NCBI GenBank assembly: GCA_035299085.1
Contig: DATGXG010000065.1
Coordinates: 1-42,073 of the forward strand
DNA from: Bacteroidales bacterium
GTDB lineage: Bacteria; Bacteroidota; Bacteroidia; Bacteroidales; UBA10428
Length of the DNA stretch: 42,073 nucleotides
Direction: 5' to 3'
In this document: piece after piece, positions 1 to 7,360 of the stretch
How the letters are laid out: each line of letters starts with the position of its first letter
Numbering within the stretch: position 1 is the stretch's first letter
Notes under the pieces: generated by a model
Database searches by the model: none
Seen by the model: only the letters and a program-made list of their open reading frames with translations
Told to the model about the DNA's origin: nothing
Position numbers and translations under genes: made by a program

Positions 1-711
1 CAGCATCGCATTCTTCATTTTATTTTTTGCATATCCGGGATGCACGTTTAAACCCTGGATTGAAATTTTAGCCCGTGCCGCGTTGAAATTTTCATATTCA
101 ATTTCACCTATTCCGCCTCCATCCATTGTATAAGCAAAAGCAGCGTTGAATTTTATCACATTGAATTTATCAGCGCCGCGACCGATCTCTTCATCGGGTG
201 TAAACCCTACCCGTACTTCTCCGTGTTTAATTTCAGGGTGTTGTATAAGGAATTCTACAGCGGTAAGGATTTCTGCTATTCCTGCCTTATCATCGGCACC
301 CAGCAAGGTAGTGCCGTCGGTAACAATGATTTTCTGGCCGATGTAATTATTTATGATTGGAAATTCAAGGGGTGACAGCTGGATGTTTTCTTTCGGATTC
401 AGCACAATGGCTTTGCCTGAATGCTCAATAATACGGGGTTCCACGTGATCAGATTTGAAATCGGGCGAAGTATCCATATGAGCCAGGAAACCGATAACAG
501 GAATGCTTTTTTCGATATTCGAAGGCAATGTACCCATCACATATCCGTTTTCATCAACCGACACATCTTTCAGGCCAATGCTCTTCATCTCATCCGCCAG
601 TAATCCGGCCAGAACCAGCTGACCCTTTGTAGAGGGGCACGACTTTGAATTTTCATCGGATTGAGTGTCAATCTTTGCATAACGGATGAACCGGTCAATC
701 AATTTATCCAT
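1..711 (-). CDS. pepT: Peptidase T (tripeptide aminopeptidase), 5' part only
   Basis: Cytoplasmic zinc M20-family aminopeptidase that removes the N-terminal residue from tripeptides. The first 237 codons lie in the window and the rest runs off the left edge. The reading frame begins at an ATG (711-709) giving MDKLIDRFIRYAKIDTQSDE. Catalytic and metal residues sit where the family expects them: His78 and Asp80 in AHMDTSPD, Asp140 in GADDKAG, Glu174/Glu175 in TPDEEIG, Asp197, and His223 in the start of the dimerisation domain (GLNVHPGYAKN). About 410 residues is the usual length, so roughly 40% is missing because of the window edge and not through damage. It is divergent from the lipoate ligase gene, with 65 bp between the starts. 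The identification comes from the full set of motifs read on the minus strand. Confidence 0.95.
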   Translation of the reverse strand, partial: MDKLIDRFIRYAKIDTQSDENSKSCPSTKGQLVLAGLLADEMKSIGLKDVSVDENGYVMGTLPSNIEKSIPVIGFLAHMDTSPDFKSDHVEPRIIEHSGKAIVLNPKENIQLSPLEFPIINNYIGQKIIVTDGTTLLGADDKAGIAEILTAVEFLIQHPEIKHGEVRVGFTPDEEIGRGADKFNVIKFNAAFAYTMDGGGIGEIEYENFNAARAKISIQGLNVHPGYAKNKMKNAML

Positions 712-776
712 AGCTTCTGTCGTTAATTTGTCGGGTTAATATACAAAAAAAACATTGCGAACACTACCTTTATAGC

Positions 777-1745
777 ATGTTTTGTATTTATTCGGATAAT
801 ACCGATCCTTATTTTAACCTTGCTGCCGAAGAGTATTACCTGAGGAACAGCAGCGACGAATATTTTATTCTGTGGAAAAGCGTACCATCGGTGATTTGCG
901 GAAAACATCAGAATGTACTTTCTGAAATCAATTACCCGTTTTTAAGGCAAAAGGGTATTCGCGTGGCCCGCCGACTTACTGGTGGCGGGACGGTTTATCA
1001 TGATGAGGGAAATATCAATTTCACTTTTATAAAGAACGGTGAACCCGGAAAGCTCGTTGATTTTACCTCTTTCATTTCACCTGTCATCAGGTTTCTTCAA
1101 ACCTTGAATTTGCAAGCCGTTCAGGGTCCGAAGCATGAAATCATGGTGAATGGGTTAAAGGTTTCCGGAAATGCAGAACATGTATTCCGTAACCGCGTTC
1201 TGCATCACGGCACCCTTCTGTTTGAGTCGGACCTTGATGTTCTGAACAGGGCTATTACCCGTGAGAACGGCACGTATTCCGATAAGGCGGTTCAATCTAA
1301 CCGCAGTACGGTAACGAACCTTTCAACCTGTTTAAATGGTAGGTTAGATATTGATCTGTTTTGCGGCTTGTTCTTCAATTTCATAAAATCAGAATGCGGA
1401 GGTTCAGATTACAATCCGCTAAAAGAAGTCATAACCATCAGCGAACTGGCAGATACAAAATACAGGAGTGCTGACTGGATTTTCGGTTGGTCGCCGGATT
1501 ATGTTTTCCGGAATACGGTACCCGAATTCGGATTGACTATTGAATTAACAGTTCACAGGGGATTTATAGCAAGCTGTGCAGTCATTTCGCCGGTGTTGCC
1601 AGGTGTTTTTGTTAAAATGGTGAATGAAAATCTCAACGGAGTTCAGCATACTGAACTGCCTGTCAGAAGGGTTCTTGAATTGGCAGGATTAAATGAATTT
1701 TTACCCGACGGTCAAAAAGAAGAATTTGTATTGTTCTTCTTTTAA
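777..1745 (+). CDS. lplA: Lipoate--protein ligase A
   Basis: Cytoplasmic enzyme that activates lipoate with ATP and transfers it to lysines of E2 and glycine-cleavage H proteins. The 322-residue product is close to the usual 320-340. Visible signatures are FNLAAEEYYLRN near the N-terminus, the ligand loop RRLTGGGTVYHDEGN (about residues 66-80), the catalytic-lysine segment GLKVSGNAE (about 128-136) followed by LHHGTLLF, and a C-terminal accessory domain containing FGWSPDY. The ATG at 777 is chosen because MFCIYSDNTDPYFNLAAEE matches the usual family start. It is divergent from pepT and its 3' end faces the next minus-strand gene with only 5 bp between them. No lipoylated-complex genes are adjacent, so it is probably a stand-alone salvage gene. 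Confidence 0.93.
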   Translation: MFCIYSDNTDPYFNLAAEEYYLRNSSDEYFILWKSVPSVICGKHQNVLSEINYPFLRQKGIRVARRLTGGGTVYHDEGNINFTFIKNGEPGKLVDFTSFISPVIRFLQTLNLQAVQGPKHEIMVNGLKVSGNAEHVFRNRVLHHGTLLFESDLDVLNRAITRENGTYSDKAVQSNRSTVTNLSTCLNGRLDIDLFCGLFFNFIKSECGGSDYNPLKEVITISELADTKYRSADWIFGWSPDYVFRNTVPEFGLTIELTVHRGFIASCAVISPVLPGVFVKMVNENLNGVQHTELPVRRVLELAGLNEFLPDGQKEEFVLFFF

Positions 1746-1750
1746 CGGGC

Positions 1751-2359
1751 TTACATGCCGGCATCTTTAACCGATGCGGATTTCTGATTTCCGTTTGCCG
1801 GAGTGAGTCCTTGTTCGGGAGGTTCGGGTCCATATGCGATTCCTTTTATATAGTAACCCGGGTATTCGCCGTAACCGCCAGTTGCCTGTTTTTTGGTAAC
1901 AAGCACAACAGTGCTTTTCATATTGGCGGCTTTCTTTTTCAGCTTGATAATGGCTCCCTTTTTGGCAGAGGCTGCACTGCGTGAACTCGACGGTGATTTG
2001 GCGTCTATTTCTCCCAGCATATAAAGATTACCTACATCGTTCTTTTCTTCGGTTATCCATACGGCTTCCCAGCTGCTTTCATCGAGCATAACAAATGCAG
2101 CTTTGTTTAAAATGTCGATTTTACCGTTCTTGTAAACAATTTTATGAACTTCTTTTCTTTCAATGGTAAATTCATCCGGTTTTCCGGGAAGTACGAAACT
2201 TATATAAGTGGGCGTCACCGTTGTAACATCAACAGGGAGTTGCTGTCCGTTGATTTTAAAAATGGTATCATGAGGGGTTTCGGCCGGGGGAGCAGTCTGG
2301 CAATAAGCCAATATGCCCATAAGAGCAAACAAACCGGATATGAGAAGTTTTTTTATCAT
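1751..2359 (-). CDS. Secreted hypothetical protein (202 aa)
   Basis: The N-terminus (MIKKLLISGLFALMGILAYC followed by QTAPPAETP) is a clear export signal. Cys20 is preceded by Tyr, which is unusual for a lipobox, so signal peptidase I cleavage is at least as likely as lipidation. The mature part has a small beta-rich region (about 30-85), a Ser/Ala/Lys-rich linker (about 123-140) and a C-terminal segment of the form KKGAIIKLKKKAA...TVVLVTKK...GYYIKGIAYG. That pattern of a 'many-A, hydrophobic strand, G-A-Y' end recalls the small RcsF/DUF4156-like lipoprotein domains, but this is only a resemblance. The very C-terminus is low-complexity. It stands alone: the ligase gene converges on it and the acyltransferase diverges from it. 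Function unknown. Confidence 0.75.
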   Translation of the reverse strand: MIKKLLISGLFALMGILAYCQTAPPAETPHDTIFKINGQQLPVDVTTVTPTYISFVLPGKPDEFTIERKEVHKIVYKNGKIDILNKAAFVMLDESSWEAVWITEEKNDVGNLYMLGEIDAKSPSSSRSAASAKKGAIIKLKKKAANMKSTVVLVTKKQATGGYGEYPGYYIKGIAYGPEPPEQGLTPANGNQKSASVKDAGM

Positions 2360-2546
2360 TTCTGATCATTTAATCATGTAATGGCAGGGAACAAACTTTA
2401 TGCCATTGACAGCGGGAAAATCAACCGGTAATTTCAGGACTTTGATTATCAAAACTTTAAATATAAAACAGGCTGATTTATTCCATTCAAATATACGAAA
2501 AAATACTTTTTTGATAGCGGGAATAGAGTTTGCTTAAAATTGATGT

Positions 2547-2554
2547 TATTTTTG
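2547..2554 (+). promoter_or_regulatory. Candidate -7 promoter box (TATTTTTG)
   Basis: An exact match to the Bacteroidota -7 consensus TAnnTTTG lies 41 bp ahead of the acyltransferase ATG. A TTTG at 2529-2532 could be the -33 element, but the 14-bp spacing is shorter than usual. The remaining sequence between 2360 and 2546 shows nothing else that I recognise. Confidence 0.4.
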
Positions 2555-2595
2555 TTTAGTGCTTTTTGCGGGCAGCCAATTTCACTTTCACTTTC

Positions 2596-3348
2596 ATGCG
2601 AACCGATTTCAAAACTTTCCTGATTTCTCTGTATATCTGGACGTTCATTTTAGCTACGCTGACTCCGCTTTTCGCACTATATGTGATCATTTGGCTGGTT
2701 GTTTATCCGTTTGACCGTAAACACGCGGTTACACAGTTTTACACAATGCTATGGACAAGGCTTTACCTTACCTGTAATCCGGGCTGGCATTTGAAAGTTG
2801 AAGGCCGGAAGAATATAGGTCATGGAAGGAATTACATCTTTGTAGCCAATCACCAGAGCGTAATTGATATAGCGCTGCTGAATCAACTGAATGTTAACTT
2901 CAGGTGGGTATCGAAGATCGAATTGTCGCGTGTTCCTTTCGTAGGATGGGTTATCCGTATGAACGGGCATATCCTGGTGAAAAGGGGAGATAAACTTAGT
3001 GTCGTAATGATGGCCGAATCATGCATTGATGTTCTGAAAAAGGGTATCTCTGTTTTTATGTTTCCGGAGGGCACCCGGTCGAGCGATGGCAACATTCAAC
3101 CATTTAAGGAAGGTGCATTCATCCTGGCAAAATCGGTTGATGTGCCCATTATTCCGGTTGTTATTGACGGGGCAGGAGAGGCTTTGCCCCGGCACGGCTT
3201 CTGGTTTCAGCCCAGGCAAACTTTCACCGTCAGAATTCTTGAAGAAATACCCGTTGAAACCGTTCAATGTCTTGAATTAAATGAACTTATAAATCTCACA
3301 TCTGATAGGATGATCCGGGAACTCAAGAAGATAAGAATGAAAGAATGA
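2596..3348 (+). CDS. 1-acyl-sn-glycerol-3-phosphate acyltransferase (PlsC family)
   Basis: Membrane-associated acyltransferase expected to acylate lysophosphatidate in phospholipid synthesis. The 250-residue product has a hydrophobic N-terminal segment (about 9-40), the HX4D catalytic motif in VANHQSVIDI (about 92-101), a substrate-binding FPEGTRSSDG (about 163-172), and the downstream VPIIPVVIDGAGEALPR block typical of the family. The reading frame is open to a TTG at 2566, but the ATG at 2596 is preferred because it gives the normal family N-terminus and lies just downstream of a -7 promoter box. The gene is followed immediately by the first 8-bp-unit repeat array. The specific substrate cannot be told from sequence, and aminolipid acyltransferases share these motifs. 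Confidence 0.88.
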   Translation: MRTDFKTFLISLYIWTFILATLTPLFALYVIIWLVVYPFDRKHAVTQFYTMLWTRLYLTCNPGWHLKVEGRKNIGHGRNYIFVANHQSVIDIALLNQLNVNFRWVSKIELSRVPFVGWVIRMNGHILVKRGDKLSVVMMAESCIDVLKKGISVFMFPEGTRSSDGNIQPFKEGAFILAKSVDVPIIPVVIDGAGEALPRHGFWFQPRQTFTVRILEEIPVETVQCLELNELINLTSDRMIRELKKIRMKE

Positions 3349-3349
3349 A

Positions 3350-3464
3350 CCAATGTGCTAATGTGATAATGTGCCAATATGCTAATTAAAGATTCTCCAT
3401 AGTTACATCATTTTAGCACATTAGCACATTATCACATTATCACATTATCACATTAACTAATTAA
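3350..3464. repeat. Hairpin-forming array of 8-bp units, copy 1
   Basis: The left arm is built of degenerate 8-mers (TGTGCTAA, TGTGATAA, TGTGCCAA, TATGCTAA) and the right arm of their reverse complements (TTAGCACA twice, TTATCACA three times). They flank a unique core at 3389-3412 beginning AAGATTCTCCATAG. The two arms would fold into a long stem. The array fills the whole gap between the acyltransferase stop and the nitroreductase ATG. A second copy with an identical 24-bp core lies at 3985-4112. Confidence 0.85.
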
Positions 3465-3468
3465 ATCT

Positions 3469-3987
3469 ATGGAATTCTCCGAACTAATCCGTGTGCGTGA
3501 AAGTGTGCGCGACTACGATCCGCAAAAGCCTGTTTCCCGTGAGGTAATCATGAAAATACTTGGAAATGCCGGACTGGCGCCATCTGCCTGCAATTATCAG
3601 CCATGGGAGATCCTGGTTGTACAGTCGCCTCCCATGCTTGAGAAAGTAAGGGCCTGCTATCACCGGCCCTGGTTCAAGGAAGCGCCGGTTTTGCTTGTTC
3701 CGGTGGGCTACAGGGATAAGTCCTGGGTAAGGTCTTTCGATAAATACAATTCTCTTGAAACCGACATGGCCATATTAATGACACATATCCTGCTGTCAGC
3801 TGAAAATGAAGGACTGGGAGGGTGTTACATAGAAGCTTATGATCCGGCTATTCTACGGAAAGCGCTGGGTTTAAGTGAAAACCAGGAAGTGTTTGGGATT
3901 ACTCCCCTCGGATACCCTCATGACGGCGTGCAGAAGAGGGGGAATAAAACAAGAAAAAAACCTGAAGAGATTGTAAGGTATATTTAA
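3469..3987 (+). CDS. Nitroreductase family protein
   Basis: FMN-dependent NAD(P)H oxidoreductase of the nitroreductase superfamily, acting in the cytoplasm on nitroaromatics, quinones or an unknown natural substrate. The 172-residue protein is of the short class. FMN-binding signatures are RVRESVRDYD (about residues 8-17), LAPSACNYQPWEI (about 36-48) and GLGGCYIEAYD (about 115-125), with a basic C-terminal tail (KRGNKTRKKPEE) often used to contact the flavin phosphate. The ATG at 3469 directly follows repeat copy 1, and the stop codon TAA at 3985-3987 overlaps the first unit of repeat copy 2, so the gene is bracketed on both sides by the same element. No ribosome binding site stands out in the AT-rich leader. 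Physiological substrate not predictable. Confidence 0.9.
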   Translation: MEFSELIRVRESVRDYDPQKPVSREVIMKILGNAGLAPSACNYQPWEILVVQSPPMLEKVRACYHRPWFKEAPVLLVPVGYRDKSWVRSFDKYNSLETDMAILMTHILLSAENEGLGGCYIEAYDPAILRKALGLSENQEVFGITPLGYPHDGVQKRGNKTRKKPEEIVRYI

Positions 3988-4112
3988 TGTGCTAATATGA
4001 TAATATGCCAATATGCCAATGTGCTAATTGAAGATTCTCCATAGTTACATCATTAGAAATTAACACATTAGCACATTAGCACATTAGCACATTACCTCAT
4101 TGGCACATTAGC
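3985..4112. repeat. Hairpin-forming array of 8-bp units, copy 2
   Basis: This has the same architecture as the copy at 3350-3464: a left arm of TGTGCTAA/TATGATAA/TATGCCAA units, the same 24-bp core at 4031-4054 in the same orientation, and a right arm of TTAGCACA-type units. The right arm runs into the 3' end of the TraB/GumN gene and supplies its last codons and stop (4092-4094). Confidence 0.85.
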
Positions 4113-4952
4113 GGGTTCCACACGGTATCCCTGCTTCCTCAGAAGCGCCAGCACTCCTTCTTCTCCGGGTAAATGACCGCATCCTATGGCTATGAATGTT
4201 GCCTGTTCCCTGATGATCGGCACAATGCGTTCTGCCATCCTGTAATTTCGGAGCCGGATGAGTTCATCATTCAGCAGGGAGCCGGATTCTTCATCCTCAA
4301 TAAGGATGAGCAGGCTGTCAAGATCCGCTCTCCTGTAACACCTTACGAGTTTGTCATATTCCCGGTCCTGCTCGTCAAGGTGCTGAAAATATTCAAGCAC
4401 ATAATGGTCAGGTATTTTATCAAAAAGTGAAATCTGCTCTTCTACCGTCTCAATGCCATACGTGGGCATACCTGCTGATTTGGCCCGTGCATACAGCAAT
4501 TCATCCACTGTGGATTCAAGTCCCCCGTTCTGGTTTCCAATAAAGCAAAGAGAGATTAAGGCGGGGGGCTTTATTTTATCAAAATCTGAGAGATCTCTTC
4601 CTGAACAGGATTTCACCGCTTCTTTTATGAAATCATATTCTTCCTGGCTGAAATGATTATGCAGAGTTTCACCTTCGGGTAACTTCATCATACCGACAAT
4701 CCTGATCATATTCTCCATGCTCAGGTCGAGTTCCGAAGCAAAGGCGTCACAGGTAAGAAGCTTTTCAAAAACGGTGTCTTTCCATTCAAAAACCCTTGAG
4801 TCGGTTATATGAATAGTGCCATACAGGTATGAGGTGTCGGCAAGGTTATTTCCTGTGATCGTCCAGAGAAGCGACTGTCCGCTGGTTCGGGGAACCCCGA
4901 TGAGCAGAACCAACAGCAGGAAATACAGCCGGAATTTGAAATGACTTTTCAT
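4092..4952 (-). CDS. TraB/GumN family protein, exported
   Basis: Member of the TraB/PrgY/GumN superfamily, proposed to be metalloprotease-like (Tiki-related) proteins of the cell envelope. The 286-residue product begins with a signal peptide (MKSHFKFRLYFLLLVLLIGV). Superfamily landmarks are LYGTIHI (Gly45-Thr-Ile-His48), the Glu-rich FASELDLS segment, and near the C-terminus IAIGCGHLPGEEGVLALL (His260), followed by RKQGYRVEP. It is the last gene of the 7286-4092 operon, with only 5 bp after the preceding stop. Its final residues (about 281-286, ANVPMR) and stop codon are written by the 8-bp-unit repeat, so the natural C-terminus was probably replaced by repeat invasion. The molecular substrate is unknown. 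Confidence 0.85.
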   Translation of the reverse strand: MKSHFKFRLYFLLLVLLIGVPRTSGQSLLWTITGNNLADTSYLYGTIHITDSRVFEWKDTVFEKLLTCDAFASELDLSMENMIRIVGMMKLPEGETLHNHFSQEEYDFIKEAVKSCSGRDLSDFDKIKPPALISLCFIGNQNGGLESTVDELLYARAKSAGMPTYGIETVEEQISLFDKIPDHYVLEYFQHLDEQDREYDKLVRCYRRADLDSLLILIEDEESGSLLNDELIRLRNYRMAERIVPIIREQATFIAIGCGHLPGEEGVLALLRKQGYRVEPANVPMR

Positions 4953-4957
4953 ACAGG

Positions 4958-5776
4958 TTATTCAAGTTCAAGTGCAATCACTTCCGAGCGGGTAACAAAG
5001 CCGGGATTGTATTCCGCGAGCGGATCAAAATCCCATTGCCAGGTAGCAGATCTTTTCCCTACAGGTAAAGAACATTTAATTAACTGTTTGGTTTTGCAGG
5101 GTTTGTCGTCCCTGTCATACCATACTTCCCTTACATCGGTGATCAGGCATGAAGGTTGCTGCATCATCAGTTTCAGATGCGATTCCTGCAAGGTTGCAGC
5201 CAAATCGTCGGCTTCCGGTTCGCTTAAGGAAACATGATGTGAAAGGTAACCGGTGACAAGGTCGCCGATCTGGCTTAACAGGTTGAGCGAAATGGCAAAA
5301 TCAGGAGGGACTGTCACTCCAAAAGGAGTCGAAGGGTATTCGGGACGAAATATGTTTCGACTCCGCTCAGCATGACTCCGGTGGCTCCTCACAAATTCAT
5401 ACACATCCTTCAATACCCCTGATACGTCGGCGGTAACAGATGTCACATTTTTAAACTTCTTTATCTTATGCAGAATTTGCCTGGGATGCACAAGGTCATA
5501 CAACCATACATGGTTGCATAACCTGGATAGTTGCTCAAGCGGAAGATCGAGATGCCATCCGCTGCCATAAACCGCTACGTCTTTGTAATTGCGATCCCTT
5601 ACACAATCAAGAATAAAATTCCTGCTGTTTTCCAAATGCGGGTCCCAGGCGCCATCCACTTTTATATACCGGTTGATGATCCCCCGGCTGTCGTCGGTGA
5701 ATCCCATTTTTTTCAATATCACGCCCAGATCTTTATCCACGGCTATCAGTTTAAACCGGTTTCGGTAAAATGACAT
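4958..5776 (-). CDS. Rossmann/methyltransferase-like protein of unknown function, with in-frame repeat insertion
   Basis: No family name recognised. The 272-residue protein has a glycine-bearing strand-loop-helix (VAVYGSGWHLDLPLEQL, about 68-84), an acidic strand end (VWLYDLVHP, about 90-98), VTSVTADVSGVL (about 111-122) and FAISLNLLSQIGDL (about 160-173). These resemble motifs I to IV of SAM-dependent methyltransferases and suggest a Rossmann-like fold. No catalytic motif is evident. It begins 31 bp inside the 3' end of the radical SAM gene and ends 5 bp before the TraB/GumN gene, so the products are likely co-expressed. Residues 134-156 are encoded by a dispersed repeat (5309-5377) inserted in frame between the putative fourth and fifth strands, where a surface loop would lie. 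The family assignment is inference. Confidence 0.7.
   Translation of the reverse strand: MSFYRNRFKLIAVDKDLGVILKKMGFTDDSRGIINRYIKVDGAWDPHLENSRNFILDCVRDRNYKDVAVYGSGWHLDLPLEQLSRLCNHVWLYDLVHPRQILHKIKKFKNVTSVTADVSGVLKDVYEFVRSHRSHAERSRNIFRPEYPSTPFGVTVPPDFAISLNLLSQIGDLVTGYLSHHVSLSEPEADDLAATLQESHLKLMMQQPSCLITDVREVWYDRDDKPCKTKQLIKCSLPVGKRSATWQWDFDPLAEYNPGFVTRSEVIALELE
5309..5377 (-). repeat. Dispersed 'GTCATGCTGAGC...GTGACAG' repeat inserted in a coding region
   Basis: Read on the minus strand the element starts GTCATGCTGAGCGGAGTCGA and ends GGAGTGACAG. This type of element is dispersed, normally intergenic, in Bacteroidota genomes. It carries a perfect 9-bp inverted repeat (GGAGTCGAA at 5325-5333, TTCGACTCC at 5356-5364) plus the small hairpin ACTCC-AAAA-GGAGT. 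Here it is open in the gene's frame and encodes 23 residues (134-156) of the protein. Confidence 0.75.
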
Positions 5777-6810
5777 TTACGGCAGAATTCAGGTGTTTTC
5801 CCGGCATACCATAATTCCCTGAATTTTCTGTACGCCTTGCTATTCAGTACTTCCATTATGCCTGATTCAAATGAGTTCCCGAAATTCAGTTCTTTAGGAA
5901 ACGGTTTGGCACAACAAGGAACCATGAATCCATTCCAGCAAACATAAAAATGAGTCCATGGGAAGGGGCACTTCCGGAAGCTTTTTTCAGTACGGAAGTA
6001 TCTTGTAACCTCAACAGTCTTGTTTTCTTCAATCCTTTTATCCAGTTCGGCACAGGCAGCAAGAAATTCAGGCGACTCATAGAACCTATAATACGATGGA
6101 TCAAAATTCGTGACTGCTGCCAGGTTAAACAGTGTGAAATCAACGTAGCGGATGTTTCTTTGCGCTGCAAAATCAACAATTAAAGACATCTGCCTGTAGT
6201 TTTCACGGGTTACCACCATGTTCAGCATAATATCGGTTTTTGTATTCCTGCAGAGCATAGAAAGTTGCTTCAGGTTTTCATCCAGTGTGCTGAAATCCGC
6301 TTTCTTCCTTATCAATTCATACACATCGCCCAACCCGTCAACCGACACCTGGATGGTATCGATTTTTCCGGCCAGATTTTCAATTTTCTCAATGAATCCG
6401 GGCAACTGTGCATTGGTTGAAACCGAGATTACGATACCCTTATTTTTACTTTTTATATAACCGGCAACTTCTTCGATTTCCCTGTACATAAAGGTTTCGC
6501 CCATCCCGGTTAGTCCGATGGAATCAAGGTAAGGCCATAACTCATCAATTATGCTGAAGGCCGCTGATTTATCCATGGAACCTTTGTCCATTGCCTTTCC
6601 GGAATCATATTCCCTTGGACAGGTTGTGCAGGCCAGATTGCAATGATTGGTAAGCTCAAGCATGATGGTTGAAGGCCTGGCAACCCGGGTTGAGTGCGAA
6701 TACTTAAAATAAAAATGCTTCGCCTTGTTCAGCAAATACAGGACCAGGTAATGATTGATAGGAAGTGCCCTGATCCTTGAGATAGCTTTCCTAAGCCTTC
6801 GTTTGTTCAT
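5746..6810 (-). CDS. Radical SAM protein with SPASM-type C-terminal domain
   Basis: Cytoplasmic iron-sulfur enzyme of the radical SAM superfamily. The cluster motif is CNLACTTC (Cys57, Cys61, Cys64), preceded by the usual MLELTNHC strand. GMGETF at 102-107 is the SAM amino-group-binding motif. The C-terminal part carries six further cysteines in SPASM/twitch order: Cys281, Cys291, Cys299, Cys300, Cys343, Cys346, within CPFPWTHFYVCWNG, VPCCAKPF and CRKCHF, implying one or two auxiliary clusters. At 354 residues it matches the stand-alone SPASM class used in peptide, cofactor or sugar modification. Its ATG overlaps the DinB-like stop (ATGA) and its end overlaps the next gene by 31 bp. No short precursor peptide gene is visible next to it. 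The substrate is not predictable, but its partners suggest a dedicated modification step. Confidence 0.9.
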   Translation of the reverse strand: MNKRRLRKAISRIRALPINHYLVLYLLNKAKHFYFKYSHSTRVARPSTIMLELTNHCNLACTTCPREYDSGKAMDKGSMDKSAAFSIIDELWPYLDSIGLTGMGETFMYREIEEVAGYIKSKNKGIVISVSTNAQLPGFIEKIENLAGKIDTIQVSVDGLGDVYELIRKKADFSTLDENLKQLSMLCRNTKTDIMLNMVVTRENYRQMSLIVDFAAQRNIRYVDFTLFNLAAVTNFDPSYYRFYESPEFLAACAELDKRIEENKTVEVTRYFRTEKSFRKCPFPWTHFYVCWNGFMVPCCAKPFPKELNFGNSFESGIMEVLNSKAYRKFRELWYAGKTPEFCRKCHFTETGLN

Positions 6811-7286
6811 GGATTCATAATCAGTTCTTCAATCTCATCAAGGTGAAGCCTTAAGTGCCGGGGATAATCAAGAATCATGGTTTCAAGTGTTATTTCCTGC
6901 TTTAAGGCGGATATCCATACTGCTGTCAGTTTCTCTTCATTCACATGTTCAATAACATGAATCAGATGAAAATTCAGGTACTTCCAAAGTTGAATGATGT
7001 TTTCCCAGTTTTCATCCTGGTAACTCTGGATGGCAATCCAACGGTCATTATTGCCCAGGTTGGCATAATCGGGAAAGACGACCGGACTTTCGTTATATTG
7101 CAAATGAATAATCCGATGCAGATTATTCGAAGCTGAATCGCACAAGTGTCCAAGTACCATCCGGATGGTGCGGTTCTGACTGTTTCTTCTTTCACCAATC
7201 ACTGCTTCAGGAAGTAATTGCAACCGGGGTTCCCAGTCACGTAAAAGTGCTGCAATCTCAATGTTATTGTCAGTAAAGGATTTCAT
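6807..7286 (-). CDS. DinB-like four-helix metalloprotein
   Basis: The 159-residue protein fits the DinB/YfiT-like four-helix bundle. A helix ends in VLGHLCDSASNN (His47) and the C-terminal helix carries DYPRHLRLHLDEIEEL (His144, His148), giving the three-histidine metal site of the family. These proteins are thiol-transferase-like or stress-induced, with chemistry mostly unknown. It opens the four-gene minus-strand operon: its TGA overlaps the ATG of the radical SAM gene by four bases. The leader at 7287-7345 contains TACCTTTA on the minus strand, one base from the -7 consensus, divergent from the xylanase promoter. The family call rests on the histidine pattern and length. Confidence 0.78.
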   Translation of the reverse strand: MKSFTDNNIEIAALLRDWEPRLQLLPEAVIGERRNSQNRTIRMVLGHLCDSASNNLHRIIHLQYNESPVVFPDYANLGNNDRWIAIQSYQDENWENIIQLWKYLNFHLIHVIEHVNEEKLTAVWISALKQEITLETMILDYPRHLRLHLDEIEELIMNP

Positions 7287-7327
7287 GCTTTATAAGTTTA
7301 GAAGGAATCAATTAAAGGTATTCTTAC

Positions 7328-7335
7328 TACATTTG
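7328..7335 (+). promoter_or_regulatory. Candidate -7 promoter box (TACATTTG)
   Basis: An exact TAnnTTTG match 26 bp before the xylanase start codon. No convincing TTG -33 element is present at the expected distance. The 74-bp divergent gap also holds a near-consensus box for the opposite operon. Confidence 0.45.
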
Positions 7336-7360
7336 AAAGCAAAGATAATGGTGTTGTGAT

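Noticed and set aside
766..773. TACCTTTA as -7 box for the lipoate ligase gene
   Set aside because: It ends only 3 bp before the ATG and departs from the consensus at the last base, with no -33 element.
2566..2595. TTG start for the acyltransferase gene
   Set aside because: The ATG at 2596 gives the normal N-terminus, and the TTG would leave only about 12 bp after the -7 box.
3350..4112. Nitroreductase plus flanks as a composite transposon
   Set aside because: The flanking copies encode no transposase and no target-site duplication is visible; kept only as an observation on repeats.
4958..5776. Calling this gene a methyltransferase
   Set aside because: The glycine loop and strand pattern are suggestive, but no catalytic or full SAM-binding motif set is present; left as Rossmann-like unknown.
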